From CAZLFA01 sp964558665 (GTDB lineage Bacteria > Desulfobacterota > Syntrophia > Syntrophales > PHBD01): DNA of 64,000 nucleotides. Below, piece by piece: positions 9,169 through 15,844 of this stretch. The stretch lies in NCBI GenBank assembly GCA_964558665.1, contig CAZLFA010000001.1, positions 79,798-143,797 on the forward strand, read 5' to 3'. The position numbers were made by a program, and so were the translations under genes. Positions within the stretch are counted from its first letter, which is position 1; the number at the start of each line of letters is the position of its first letter. The notes under the pieces were generated by a model. The model was not told the DNA's origin and did no database searches. It saw nothing but the letters and a program-made list of their open reading frames with translations.

Positions 9169-9281
9169 TTCAGGGCCTCCCGGATGGTGCGGACCACTTC
9201 CACGCTGTCCAAGGTTTCCAGGTGGTTGCGTACCGGATGCTTCGGATCATAGAGTTGGTAAAGAATGTAAGGTCCGTTTGG
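9165..9281 (-). pseudogene. C-terminal remnant of a truncated gene
   Basis: The minus strand encodes 38 clearly protein-like residues (PNGPYILYQLYDPKHPVRNH, then LETLDSVEVVRTIREALK) ending in a TGA that overlaps the zeta-like ATG. The frame is closed by a TAG directly upstream and has no usable start codon. It therefore looks like the tail of a gene whose front was lost by deletion, leaving the XRE gene abutting it. I do not recognise the parent family. Confidence 0.45.
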
Positions 9282-9288
9282 CTACTGT

Positions 9289-9516
9289 TCACTGTTTTTC
9301 TCCGGGGAGTCTCAGTTTCCCTTGCTTGATCATCTTTGCGCAAAACGCATCAAACTGTGTTCGGGCCAGTTTGAAGGGCATCGTTTTGCCGTTTTCCCAA
9401 CGGTTAATTGTGGTAAAGCTGACTCCCAATTCGCGTGCAAGCCCTTCCTGGCTCAGTCCCAGTTGCTGACGGACTTCCTTTACTGCATCTGAAAAATTCC
9501 CTTGTTTAATCGTCAT
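9289..9516 (-). CDS. XRE-family helix-turn-helix regulator
   Basis: A 75-residue DNA-binding protein. The helix-turn-helix is seen as VRQQLGLSQEGLARELGVSF followed by TTINRWENGKTMP, the standard Cro/C1 pattern. I chose the ATG at 9516 (MTIKQGNF), which has GGGAAA upstream; an ATG 27 bp earlier has no ribosome site. It sits directly upstream of the truncated frame and the zeta-like pair, all on the minus strand, so it may regulate that cassette. It could instead be the leftover regulator of whatever gene was deleted at 9165-9281. Confidence 0.8.
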   Translation of the reverse strand: MTIKQGNFSDAVKEVRQQLGLSQEGLARELGVSFTTINRWENGKTMPFKLARTQFDAFCAKMIKQGKLRLPGEKQ

Positions 9517-9990
9517 TGCACTTTTTCCCGCATTCAGCCACATGGTTTAGCTAAAACATGCCATCGCTGTTTTTCCATTCTTGAAGCTCTCTATAAATAC
9601 AACAGGTGATATAGCACGTGCAAGGATAAAGTTTAAGCTTGTTAAGACAATGAGATATGGCTATCGAAGAGATAGTGTTAAAATGTTGGAGGCTGGCAGG
9701 AATTGCCAATTGCTGTCTTGTAGGAGCCGGCAGCAGATCAACTCGGAGTGAACCAAGATAGGTTATTAGGCAGTCAGCATGTTTCATCCGGTATTCAGTG
9801 GTCTGTTCTGAAAACAGGACTGAACCATTGTGGGTGAATTTAGTGAAATACAGAGTCCAAAAGTGATAATGGTCGACGTTTGACAAATGAAATTAAGCAA
9901 TGTGCTGAATGAATGGTATTTGATTTGAGGTTTTAAAAAAGCTTTATAATTGGTAACACATAAGTTACTATAACTCATGGAGGGAATCTG
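9517..9990. other. Intergenic stretch upstream of the HigBA-type pair
   Basis: No recognisable gene in either strand across about 470 bp. A minus-strand frame at 9551-9886 has a composition rich in His, Cys, Tyr and Thr that does not look like a real protein. The right end holds the promoter and operator of the toxin-antitoxin pair. Confidence 0.5.
9945..9968 (+). promoter_or_regulatory. -10 box and inverted-repeat operator of the HigBA-type operon
   Basis: A perfect -10 hexamer TATAAT (9945-9950) is followed at once by GTAAC-ACATAA-GTTAC (9953-9968), a 5-bp inverted repeat with a 6-bp spacer. The toxin ATG lies at 9991. An operator placed over the transcription start is what is expected for a HigA-type autorepressor. 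The -35 box is not clear. Confidence 0.5.
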
Positions 9991-10317
9991 ATGATTATAC
10001 ACGAGTATCTGAAAGAAGATGGTACCAGCCCTTTCCGCGATTGGTTTGAAAGGTTGGATAGCCGTGCGGCCGCCAAGGTGACGACTTCTTTGATCAGAAT
10101 AGAGCTCGGAAATATGTCAAATATAGAGAGTGTTGGGAAAGGCGTCTACGAGAGAAAGATAGATTATGGTCCGGGTTACCGGGTTTATTTTGGCATGGAT
10201 GGCGGGGAACTGATTATCTTGGTCGACGGTGGCACAAAGAAACGTCAAGTAAAGGATATAGAAATTGCAAAAGACAGATCGTCAGATTACAAAAGACGGA
10301 AGAAGCAACATCAATAA
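9991..10317 (+). CDS. higB: RelE/HigB-type toxin (phage Gp49-like family)
   Basis: A 108-residue basic protein with the pattern of Gp49/HigB-type toxins: an N-terminal SPFRDWFERLD helix, GVYERKIDYGPGYRVYF in the core strands and LIILVDGGTKKRQ before a Lys/Arg-rich tail. Such toxins cleave mRNA on the ribosome. GGAGGGAATCTG precedes the ATG. The order toxin first and antitoxin second, 12 bp apart, is the usual HigBA order. Assignment by family resemblance; activity not shown. Confidence 0.8.
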   Translation: MIIHEYLKEDGTSPFRDWFERLDSRAAAKVTTSLIRIELGNMSNIESVGKGVYERKIDYGPGYRVYFGMDGGELIILVDGGTKKRQVKDIEIAKDRSSDYKRRKKQHQ

Positions 10318-10329
10318 GGAGGTTGAAGT

Positions 10330-10644
10330 ATGCCGTTAACAAAGAGTTTTAGAGAGACAGTAATGGTCAGGGTTAAGTCCGATCCTGTATTTAGAAGCGA
10401 ATTAATCATAGAAGCGACTAACGCCTTTTTAAGTGGAGATGTGGAAACGGGGAAGGCTCTTCTTCGAGACTACCTTAATGCTACTGAGTCGGTGAACGAT
10501 ATTGCCGGAAAACTGCATCTTAATGAGAAGAGTTTACGCCGCATGCTGGGACCTAAAGGAAATCCGACACTGAGAAATTTTATCAGCCTGTTAAAGGTGT
10601 GCAGTTCGATAGAGAATATATCTCTTCAGGTATGTCATCATTAA
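10330..10644 (+). CDS. higA: HigA-like antitoxin / addiction-module DNA-binding protein
   Basis: A 104-residue protein with a C-terminal helix-turn-helix (SVNDIAGKLHLNEKSLRRML, then GPKGNPTLRNFISLLKV) of the sort found in antitoxins paired with Gp49-like toxins. The N-terminal half (FRSELIIEATNAFLSGDVET) would contact the toxin. AAGGAGGTTGAAGT gives a strong ribosome site. It probably neutralises the upstream toxin and represses the operon through the inverted repeat at 9953-9968; that is inferred from family behaviour. Confidence 0.78.
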   Translation: MPLTKSFRETVMVRVKSDPVFRSELIIEATNAFLSGDVETGKALLRDYLNATESVNDIAGKLHLNEKSLRRMLGPKGNPTLRNFISLLKVCSSIENISLQVCHH

Positions 10645-10654
10645 TTGATGCAAC

Positions 10655-11374
10655 TCATACAGCTTTTTTCAGGGAAAGCCTTTTTTGGACTTCAAGAGAG
10701 GATAATTCCCGCAAGGCATCGCCGGCAATCCAGCGGGTGCATTTCGTATCAGTGTCTCTGATCTTCAGGGCGGCGGTAATGGCAAGTCTGTTGAGATTCG
10801 TATTGCGCTTTCCAATCTGCCGCAATGCCCAGTTGACAGCCTTTTTTACAAAGTTTCTCTCATCATTCGCTTCTCTTACAATCAGATCCAGGAAGTGCTC
10901 AAAAGGTTCATCCGGAGACTTTTTGTCATGGACGGCCAGTACAGCCATGAGAACGAACCCGGCCCTTTTGACAAATTCTTTGTCGCGTCTTATCCATTCC
11001 TTGGCCTTTGCATAGGCAAGCGGTGTTTTATCGAAGAGGTTGCTGCAGCACTGATCACAGACGTCCCAGGAGTCGAAGTCATTCACCCACTTTTCCATTT
11101 GGCTTTCGCCGACCTGACCGGGATCAGCAATCAGGCTTGCCAGGATAAGAGCTTCGTGGATACCGGTCTCCCAGAGTTCCAAAGCCATAGAATGATTCCT
11201 GCCGATATCCCTGGCCAGTTTTCTCAAAAGGGGCATAGATACACCCAGGATATTTTCTGTGTTGATCCCATAGCGGGCCATGCCGGCTGCATTGGCTGGA
11301 TTGCTCATTGCTTTGAGTCGAAACACGACGTCGCCACAGCTTGTGTACATCTCTTTTCTTTTGGCAGCGGTCAA
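10655..11374 (-). CDS. DNA alkylation repair protein, AlkD-like
   Basis: A 239-residue all-helical HEAT-like repeat protein of the AlkD/DUF1061 group. Recognisable stretches include ANAAGMARYGINTENILGVS near the N-terminus, WVNDFDSWDVCDQCCSN in the centre and NFVKKAVNWALRQIGKRN later on. These enzymes excise N3- and N7-alkylated purines without base flipping. The start is a TTG at 11374 with GGAAGAG upstream; an ATG eight codons later is possible. It converges on the antitoxin gene with only 10 bp between the stops. Confidence 0.85.
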   Translation of the reverse strand: MTAAKRKEMYTSCGDVVFRLKAMSNPANAAGMARYGINTENILGVSMPLLRKLARDIGRNHSMALELWETGIHEALILASLIADPGQVGESQMEKWVNDFDSWDVCDQCCSNLFDKTPLAYAKAKEWIRRDKEFVKRAGFVLMAVLAVHDKKSPDEPFEHFLDLIVREANDERNFVKKAVNWALRQIGKRNTNLNRLAITAALKIRDTDTKCTRWIAGDALRELSSLEVQKRLSLKKAV

Positions 11375-11505
11375 TTTTTTTCTCTTCCATCCCAGAGTGT
11401 AAATGTTTTACAATAACCATTAACAGAGCTGGCAGTTGATTTCAATACAGATAAAGAAAAGTACAAAAGAAGAGCGCCCTTTTGTTTGGAGATTACGAGG
11501 ATATC

Positions 11506-11796
11506 ATGGTCGAGAAAGATTTGGAAAACATAAGAACGCAGATTTCTCATATAGACAATCTTAAATTATTATCGCCCTACGACAATGAATTCAAGCTCTG
11601 GCATGAAAAGACGGAAATGCTGATCGTGAAGATTTTCGGCGGGCATTCACACCAGAGACAGGCTTTTCAGGGCATCATTTATACACCTCTTTTCCTTTCC
11701 TGCAGATGCAGCGACACTGTATTTAGTGACGCTTATCTGGAAGGACTGAAAGAAGCCGGAAAGCTTCTGGAGTCGTTTACCGGGATGGTGAAGTGA
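11506..11796 (+). CDS. Hypothetical protein, about 96 residues
   Basis: A small soluble protein with no family I recognise. It starts MVEKDLENIRTQISHIDNLK and has a single conspicuous GGHSHQRQAF segment followed by CRCSD; there is no signal peptide or membrane segment. GAGGATATC precedes the ATG at 11506; a TTG eight codons earlier is less likely. Its stop overlaps the start of the MBL-fold gene (TGATG), so the two are translationally coupled and may act together. Confidence 0.65.
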   Translation: MVEKDLENIRTQISHIDNLKLLSPYDNEFKLWHEKTEMLIVKIFGGHSHQRQAFQGIIYTPLFLSCRCSDTVFSDAYLEGLKEAGKLLESFTGMVK

Positions 11797-12803
11797 TGGA
11801 TTCATTGATCAAGGAGATAGCCGGCGACTTTTATTCAATAACTCTGCCCATGCCTTTCCGCCTCAAACATGTTCATGTATATGCCCTTGTTCACAACGGC
11901 AGGATAGCTCTTTTTGACACAGGTTTGAACACGCAGAATACGTTTGATGATCTTCAGGAGGCGCTTGCGGTTATCGGCAGAAGCAGCGCGGATATTGAAA
12001 AAATATTCATAACGCACTACCACGCCGACCATTGCGGAATGGCGGGAAGGATCCAAAAGGATTCCGGCGCTTCAATCGGCATGTCCGATATCGATGAGCG
12101 GTTTTTGATCATGAACAGCCGGGATGACGTCTTTGAGAGCCGCATCAGGCCATTTTATCTGAGGCATGGACTGGCCGGGGAAACAATCGATTTTCTGGAT
12201 CAACTGCGCAAAGGATTTATAAAAAAAGCAATGTCGCCATTTCGGGTTGATTTTCATCTGCGGCCTCATTCGCAACAGACCTTTGGAAACAGAACATTTC
12301 AGGTGATTCCTGCTCCCGGGCACACGAGAGGACAGGTCTGTTTCTATTTTCCCGACGAGCGCCTTCTGCTTTCAGGAGACCATGTCCTGCCGGAGATTAC
12401 GCCGAACCTCGGACCTGATCTTTTCCATCCGGACTTTTTCCCACTGGAAAGTTTCTTAGGGGCATTGGAAGACATGAAAGATATGGCCGCAGATAACGTC
12501 TATCCGGCCCACGGGCAGCCTTTCAACGATCTGCGCGGGCGTATAGAGGAAATAGAGGCACATCATCGCGATCGCAAATCGCTTGTCACAGATGCCATAG
12601 CGCAGGGAAACGATACGGCCCTTCGGGTTTCGCTTGCTGTCTTCGGTTCTGATTTGCCTGAATTTGATCAGTTCCTGGCTCTGAACGAGAGCTACGTGCA
12701 CATCGTGCAACTGGTGAAGGAAGGGCTTGTCCGCGCTGAGGATAGCGATGGACGTACTTTCTTCAAAATTAATGAGAGAACGACTTCAGGTTGCAGATTT
12801 TAA
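11796..12803 (+). CDS. MBL-fold metallo-hydrolase
   Basis: A 335-residue metallo-beta-lactamase-fold protein. The zinc motif is THYHADHCG near residue 76, with the downstream metal ligands in PAPGHTRGQV, LLLSGDHVLP and the YPAHGQPF segment. The C-terminal 80 residues form a helical extension typical of the glyoxalase II-like hydrolases that act on thioesters or lactones. The substrate is unknown. It is coupled to the hypothetical gene upstream, and its last 18 bp overlap the end of the convergent flavoprotein gene. Confidence 0.85.
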   Translation: MDSLIKEIAGDFYSITLPMPFRLKHVHVYALVHNGRIALFDTGLNTQNTFDDLQEALAVIGRSSADIEKIFITHYHADHCGMAGRIQKDSGASIGMSDIDERFLIMNSRDDVFESRIRPFYLRHGLAGETIDFLDQLRKGFIKKAMSPFRVDFHLRPHSQQTFGNRTFQVIPAPGHTRGQVCFYFPDERLLLSGDHVLPEITPNLGPDLFHPDFFPLESFLGALEDMKDMAADNVYPAHGQPFNDLRGRIEEIEAHHRDRKSLVTDAIAQGNDTALRVSLAVFGSDLPEFDQFLALNESYVHIVQLVKEGLVRAEDSDGRTFFKINERTTSGCRF

Positions 12804-13439
12804 CTGGCGCGCGGTCTTTATGGCTTTTCTTATAAGCAGACCGGCAGAGCGGATCGCCTCCCTGTCTTCCGTGACGCCAAGCTTTGTCGTTTTATAGGAA
12901 AGGTCATCATTCATCCTGCCGGAGACAGCGCCGACCCCGAAAATGGCGCCTGCTGCATGAACCGAGGGGGTCCACATCTCATGCAGGAGAAACGCGTTGT
13001 GCATGCTCTCCAGAGTGGTTTCAATGCCGCCGTTTCTTGTCCACGCAACAGTCATGGCTATGCCCACCTTGCCTCTGAGCGCGAGATGCCCCATTTTGCC
13101 GAAAATGAAGCAGCGCGTCCTGTCGATGAGACAGGCCATAGTCCCGGAAAGTCTTGCGAAATAAACAGGAGAGGCTAATAGCAGTATGTCGCATGCCAGG
13201 ATTTGCTGAAGAATCCTTTCAGCGTCATCGGCTATGCTGCAAAGTTTGTCAGGTGTCTGCTTTCTCATGCACCAGTTGCAGTGTATGCAGTCGGATATCT
13301 TCAAGCCGGCAAGATCGATACGTTCTATGGAAATGTCCTTTTCTTTTACTGCAGAATCGAGCGCGGCATCGAGCAGACAGGAGGTGTTGCCCTTTTTGAT
13401 GGGGCTGGAATTAATGGCCAGAATCTTTATCGTGGTCAT
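12786..13439 (-). CDS. NAD(P)H-dependent FMN reductase / iron-sulfur flavoprotein-like
   Basis: A 217-residue flavodoxin-fold protein. The FMN phosphate loop is SSPIKKGNTSCLL near residue 12. A four-Cys cluster motif (CIHCNWCMRKQTPDKLC) at about residues 57-73 suggests an iron-sulfur flavoprotein that shuttles electrons; the segment LLASPVYFARLSGTMACLID is the usual second flavin-contact region. The ATG overlaps the GGDEF gene stop by ATGA, so it is the last gene of a four-gene operon. The link between a redox protein and c-di-GMP signalling genes may be incidental. Confidence 0.83.
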   Translation of the reverse strand: MTTIKILAINSSPIKKGNTSCLLDAALDSAVKEKDISIERIDLAGLKISDCIHCNWCMRKQTPDKLCSIADDAERILQQILACDILLLASPVYFARLSGTMACLIDRTRCFIFGKMGHLALRGKVGIAMTVAWTRNGGIETTLESMHNAFLLHEMWTPSVHAAGAIFGVGAVSGRMNDDLSYKTTKLGVTEDREAIRSAGLLIRKAIKTARQLKSAT

Positions 13440-14374
13440 GTTGCCTCATCTGGTTTGTTTTGCCTTTTGTCAATGCAGAAGTTGCTTCCCCTGGTCCGCT
13501 TGGCGAACTTTTTCATTTCAGAAGCGGCTTCGGTAAGAGCTCCATAGTGGGAGTATGACCTTGTCCTCGTTTCGGTGATACCTATGGAAATTCCTATGAT
13601 CGGGAATGTCCTCAAAACACCCTGACGGTCGACCGCTTCTATATGGCCCCTTTCCTTGTCATCCTGATCATAGAAGGTCGGTATAATGCTGTCAAAGGCG
13701 CTTATGATCCTGCCGGAAGTTTCCTCTACGAGATCCACATCCATGATATAGATAAAATCGTCACCCCCGATATGGCCGATAAAGCTGTTTTGCGGCTGCA
13801 TGCTCTTTACAATATTCAGAACGAGTCTGCCCGTGATCTTGATGACATCATCTCCCCTGCTGAAACCGTACTTATCGTTCAGAGGTTTAAAATGATCGAG
13901 ATCCGCATATGCAAAGGCAAAAGTTTCTTTTCTGGCAAGTCTCTCTTCGATCTGGCGATTTATGGATATATTGCCGGGGAGCCTGGTAAGGGGGTTTATC
14001 TCCACTATGCGTTCAGAACGGAGCATGGCCAGATTAAATCTGGCAGACAGCTCTTTTTCGAGATCTCTTTTCCATATAAAATCCTCAATGAACAGATTTG
14101 TCACGTCTGCAACCTGCGAAAGCTCTTCCAGTATGGCAAGGATGGGAAGCTGGCTGAACATGGGATCGCCTTTCAGGTTGCTGATGTGGGATGCGGCATC
14201 CTTATCGCTGCTGCTGATATCGATTATGATCAGATTGGGTATAGAGTTGTAGATGAAATCGATTGCAGAGGGGATGTTACGGAAAATTACAGTTTGGTGT
14301 AAAGGGCTGATGGTTCTGTCGGCGATATTGGTGGCCACTATGTCTTGAGAGACGATAACGACGGTTTTCATCAT
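13436..14374 (-). CDS. GGDEF-domain protein with receiver-like N-terminus
   Basis: The 312-residue protein has an N-terminal receiver-like fold (about residues 1-115, VVIVSQDIVATNIAD to PILAILEE) in which the usual phospho-acceptor environment is degenerate (LIIIDISSSDKDA), then a GGDEF domain starting INPLTRLPGN. The signature is GGDDF rather than GGEEF. GG[DE][DE]F variants can be active diguanylate cyclases, so c-di-GMP synthesis is possible but not certain. A long insert (about 25 residues) follows the signature. Its start overlaps the HDOD stop (TAATG) and its end overlaps the flavoprotein start. Confidence 0.83.
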   Translation of the reverse strand: MMKTVVIVSQDIVATNIADRTISPLHQTVIFRNIPSAIDFIYNSIPNLIIIDISSSDKDAASHISNLKGDPMFSQLPILAILEELSQVADVTNLFIEDFIWKRDLEKELSARFNLAMLRSERIVEINPLTRLPGNISINRQIEERLARKETFAFAYADLDHFKPLNDKYGFSRGDDVIKITGRLVLNIVKSMQPQNSFIGHIGGDDFIYIMDVDLVEETSGRIISAFDSIIPTFYDQDDKERGHIEAVDRQGVLRTFPIIGISIGITETRTRSYSHYGALTEAASEMKKFAKRTRGSNFCIDKRQNKPDEAT

Positions 14375-15210
14375 TAAAGGGTCAGTTCTCCCGTGGCGTC
14401 TGTGGACTCGTCTATTTTGACGAGGATTTCTTTGATATCGATATCTGAAAGACTTAATATTTCAAATGCCGTGTTGTTCACAACGGGAACAAAAGGATCT
14501 CCGGCAAATCCTACTCCCCTTGCACGCACAAGAATGTCCGCCATGTGTACTACGGCTGTTTCCATAGGCGCTATCTTGGAGAGGTTGGGACTGTGATGAT
14601 AGGCGATCACCTCTATCAGGTTCTTCGGGAAGCGCCACTTTTCAGACAGCCATAAGCCGACATTGGAGTGAGGATCACTGAAAGTGACTTTTTCCGCTTC
14701 ATATATCGATATCGCCTTTTCCCGTGACACCTGCAAAGCAGCTTCATACTGTTCCTGGTATTCCAGCATGAGAATCACCTTGCCCAGATCATGCAGCAGA
14801 CCGGCAATTGAAATCTCTTCCGGATCCTTAATCCCCTTCTTTTCCGCTATGGCTCTTGATGCAACGGCACAACCCAGGGAATGGTTCCAAAGACCGGACA
14901 TGACTTTTTCCATGATTTCAAAAACGGATATGCCCAGGAGCAATCCCTTCACAACATTCAGCCCCAGGAGCATGATCGCGTGAGACACAGATGATATTCT
15001 GCCGGGAAAACCGTATGCCGCGGAGTTGACCATCTTCAGGACTTTTGTAGTCAATGCCGGATCATTGGAAACAAAATGGCTGATCTCGTCCAGAGTAATC
15101 CTCGGCTTTTCAATTATCGCCGATATTCTCTTCAGCATGCCGGGAACAGTCGGCAGTGCAGAGATGTTTTCGATTCTGGCACGATGAACCTTCGTTACCT
15201 GGTTAGCCAT
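14374..15210 (-). CDS. HDOD domain protein
   Basis: A 278-residue HDOD protein, a regulatory relative of HD phosphohydrolases. Family landmarks are LPTVPGMLKRISAIIEKP, VSNDPALTTKVLKMVNSAAY, the GLLHDLGKV turn and YHHSP. HDOD proteins commonly sit in two-component or c-di-GMP networks and are usually thought to lack hydrolase activity. The start is ATG at 15210 with GAGGG upstream, overlapping the end of the upstream gene by 8 bp; the next gene follows as TAATG. Coupling throughout this operon suggests fixed stoichiometry. Confidence 0.86.
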   Translation of the reverse strand: MANQVTKVHRARIENISALPTVPGMLKRISAIIEKPRITLDEISHFVSNDPALTTKVLKMVNSAAYGFPGRISSVSHAIMLLGLNVVKGLLLGISVFEIMEKVMSGLWNHSLGCAVASRAIAEKKGIKDPEEISIAGLLHDLGKVILMLEYQEQYEAALQVSREKAISIYEAEKVTFSDPHSNVGLWLSEKWRFPKNLIEVIAYHHSPNLSKIAPMETAVVHMADILVRARGVGFAGDPFVPVVNNTAFEILSLSDIDIKEILVKIDESTDATGELTL

Positions 15211-15499
15211 ACAAACCCTCAATATATTCTTTCAGGACTTTTTTAATAAAGCCCATGTGGGGCTGATCTTCGACAGGCTGAAATCTGGCATCGAGCAGCG
15301 ACAAGGCCTCATCTTTTGGAATCGGCTGCACGGTGGGACCGTCAATATAAATGGCCTCAATACTCATATCCTGTATGCGCTCTACCCATTTTTCAGTCAG
15401 CACGGTGCCCTCACTCAACAGGACCATGCCGTTCTTGTCAGTGATCGGCTTTACCAATTTCATTCCGACTTCGATTTTATCTATGGGTATTCTAGGCAT
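15203..15499 (-). CDS. DUF3391-like small protein heading the HDOD/GGDEF operon
   Basis: A 98-residue protein whose first 70 residues (IDKIEVGMKLVKPITDKNGM, then VLLSEGTVLTEKWVERIQD) match the strand pattern found N-terminal to HD-GYP phosphodiesterases (DUF3391). Here it is free-standing, with no HD-GYP domain behind it. AAGG eight bases before the ATG at 15499 decides the start over an in-frame codon 36 bp upstream. It probably supplies a sensory or docking part to the HDOD and GGDEF proteins encoded next. Confidence 0.65.
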   Translation of the reverse strand: MPRIPIDKIEVGMKLVKPITDKNGMVLLSEGTVLTEKWVERIQDMSIEAIYIDGPTVQPIPKDEALSLLDARFQPVEDQPHMGFIKKVLKEYIEGLYG

Positions 15500-15611
15500 A
15501 GCAAAGACCTTATATTGATGACTGCAAAGGACCATATCCTTTTTTTATTAAAAAAACAATCATTATTGGCAAACGTTTTAAAGACTTTTCTCATTATGAC
15601 ATGAATTTCTG

Positions 15612-15640
15612 TTGACAGATTGTTTTAGAAGTTCTATACA
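15612..15640 (+). promoter_or_regulatory. Sigma-70 promoter of the cimA leader
   Basis: TTGACA (15612-15617) and TATACA (15635-15640) are separated by exactly 17 bp. The -35 is perfect and the -10 differs at one main position. Transcription would begin near 15647, about 36 nt before the leader peptide start. Confidence 0.75.
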
Positions 15641-15682
15641 GAAACCCGCTGAAAATACAGAAGCTGAAGGTTTGATCTGAAC

Positions 15683-15763
15683 ATGTTGAACACCCCGAAC
15701 AGCATTATCATTATTGGCGGTATAATTAGGCCCGGATACATAGGTGGCCTGATGGGGGTGTAG
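15683..15763 (+). CDS. Isoleucine-rich leader peptide of cimA
   Basis: A 26-codon reading frame, ATG to TAG, between the promoter and the terminator hairpin. Seven of 26 codons are Ile: four in a row at 15704-15715, two at 15722-15727 and one at 15740. A GAAGG lies 12 nt before the ATG. Near its end, GCCTGAT (15747-15753) is exactly complementary to ATCAGGC (15797-15803) inside the terminator stem. This is the layout of a ribosome-mediated attenuator: stalling on Ile codons would free the antiterminator. It fits the downstream gene, which starts isoleucine synthesis. Confidence 0.72.
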   Translation: MLNTPNSIIIIGGIIRPGYIGGLMGV

Positions 15764-15786
15764 CGTTTATATACATAAATGAGTTT

Positions 15787-15826
15787 AAAATCCGTTATCA
15801 GGCAGACTGGTAGCGGATTTTTTTTT
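15787..15826 (+). terminator. Attenuator terminator upstream of cimA
   Basis: A 15-bp stem runs from 15787-15801 to 15807-15821 with a 5-base loop (GCAGA); all positions pair, two by G-U. It is followed by a run of T. Its left arm shares ATCAGGC with the antiterminator partner at 15747-15753, so the two structures exclude each other. It lies about 20 bases before the cimA start. Confidence 0.75.
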
Positions 15827-15844
15827 GACCGGAAAGGATGGGAT

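Larger units (their letters stand above)
15500..15844. other. Intergenic region holding the cimA promoter, leader peptide and attenuator
   Basis: This 345-bp stretch has no long gene. It holds the sigma-70 promoter at 15612-15640, the 26-residue leader peptide at 15683-15763 and the terminator hairpin at 15787-15826, each listed separately, plus the divergent upstream region of the DUF3391-like operon. Confidence 0.7.

Noticed and set aside
9551..9886. A 111-residue minus-strand frame
   Set aside because: Odd composition, no ribosome site, no likeness to known proteins.
15660..15830. T-box riboswitch upstream of cimA
   Set aside because: No T-box sequence or Stem I pattern; the Ile-rich peptide and alternative stems explain the region better.
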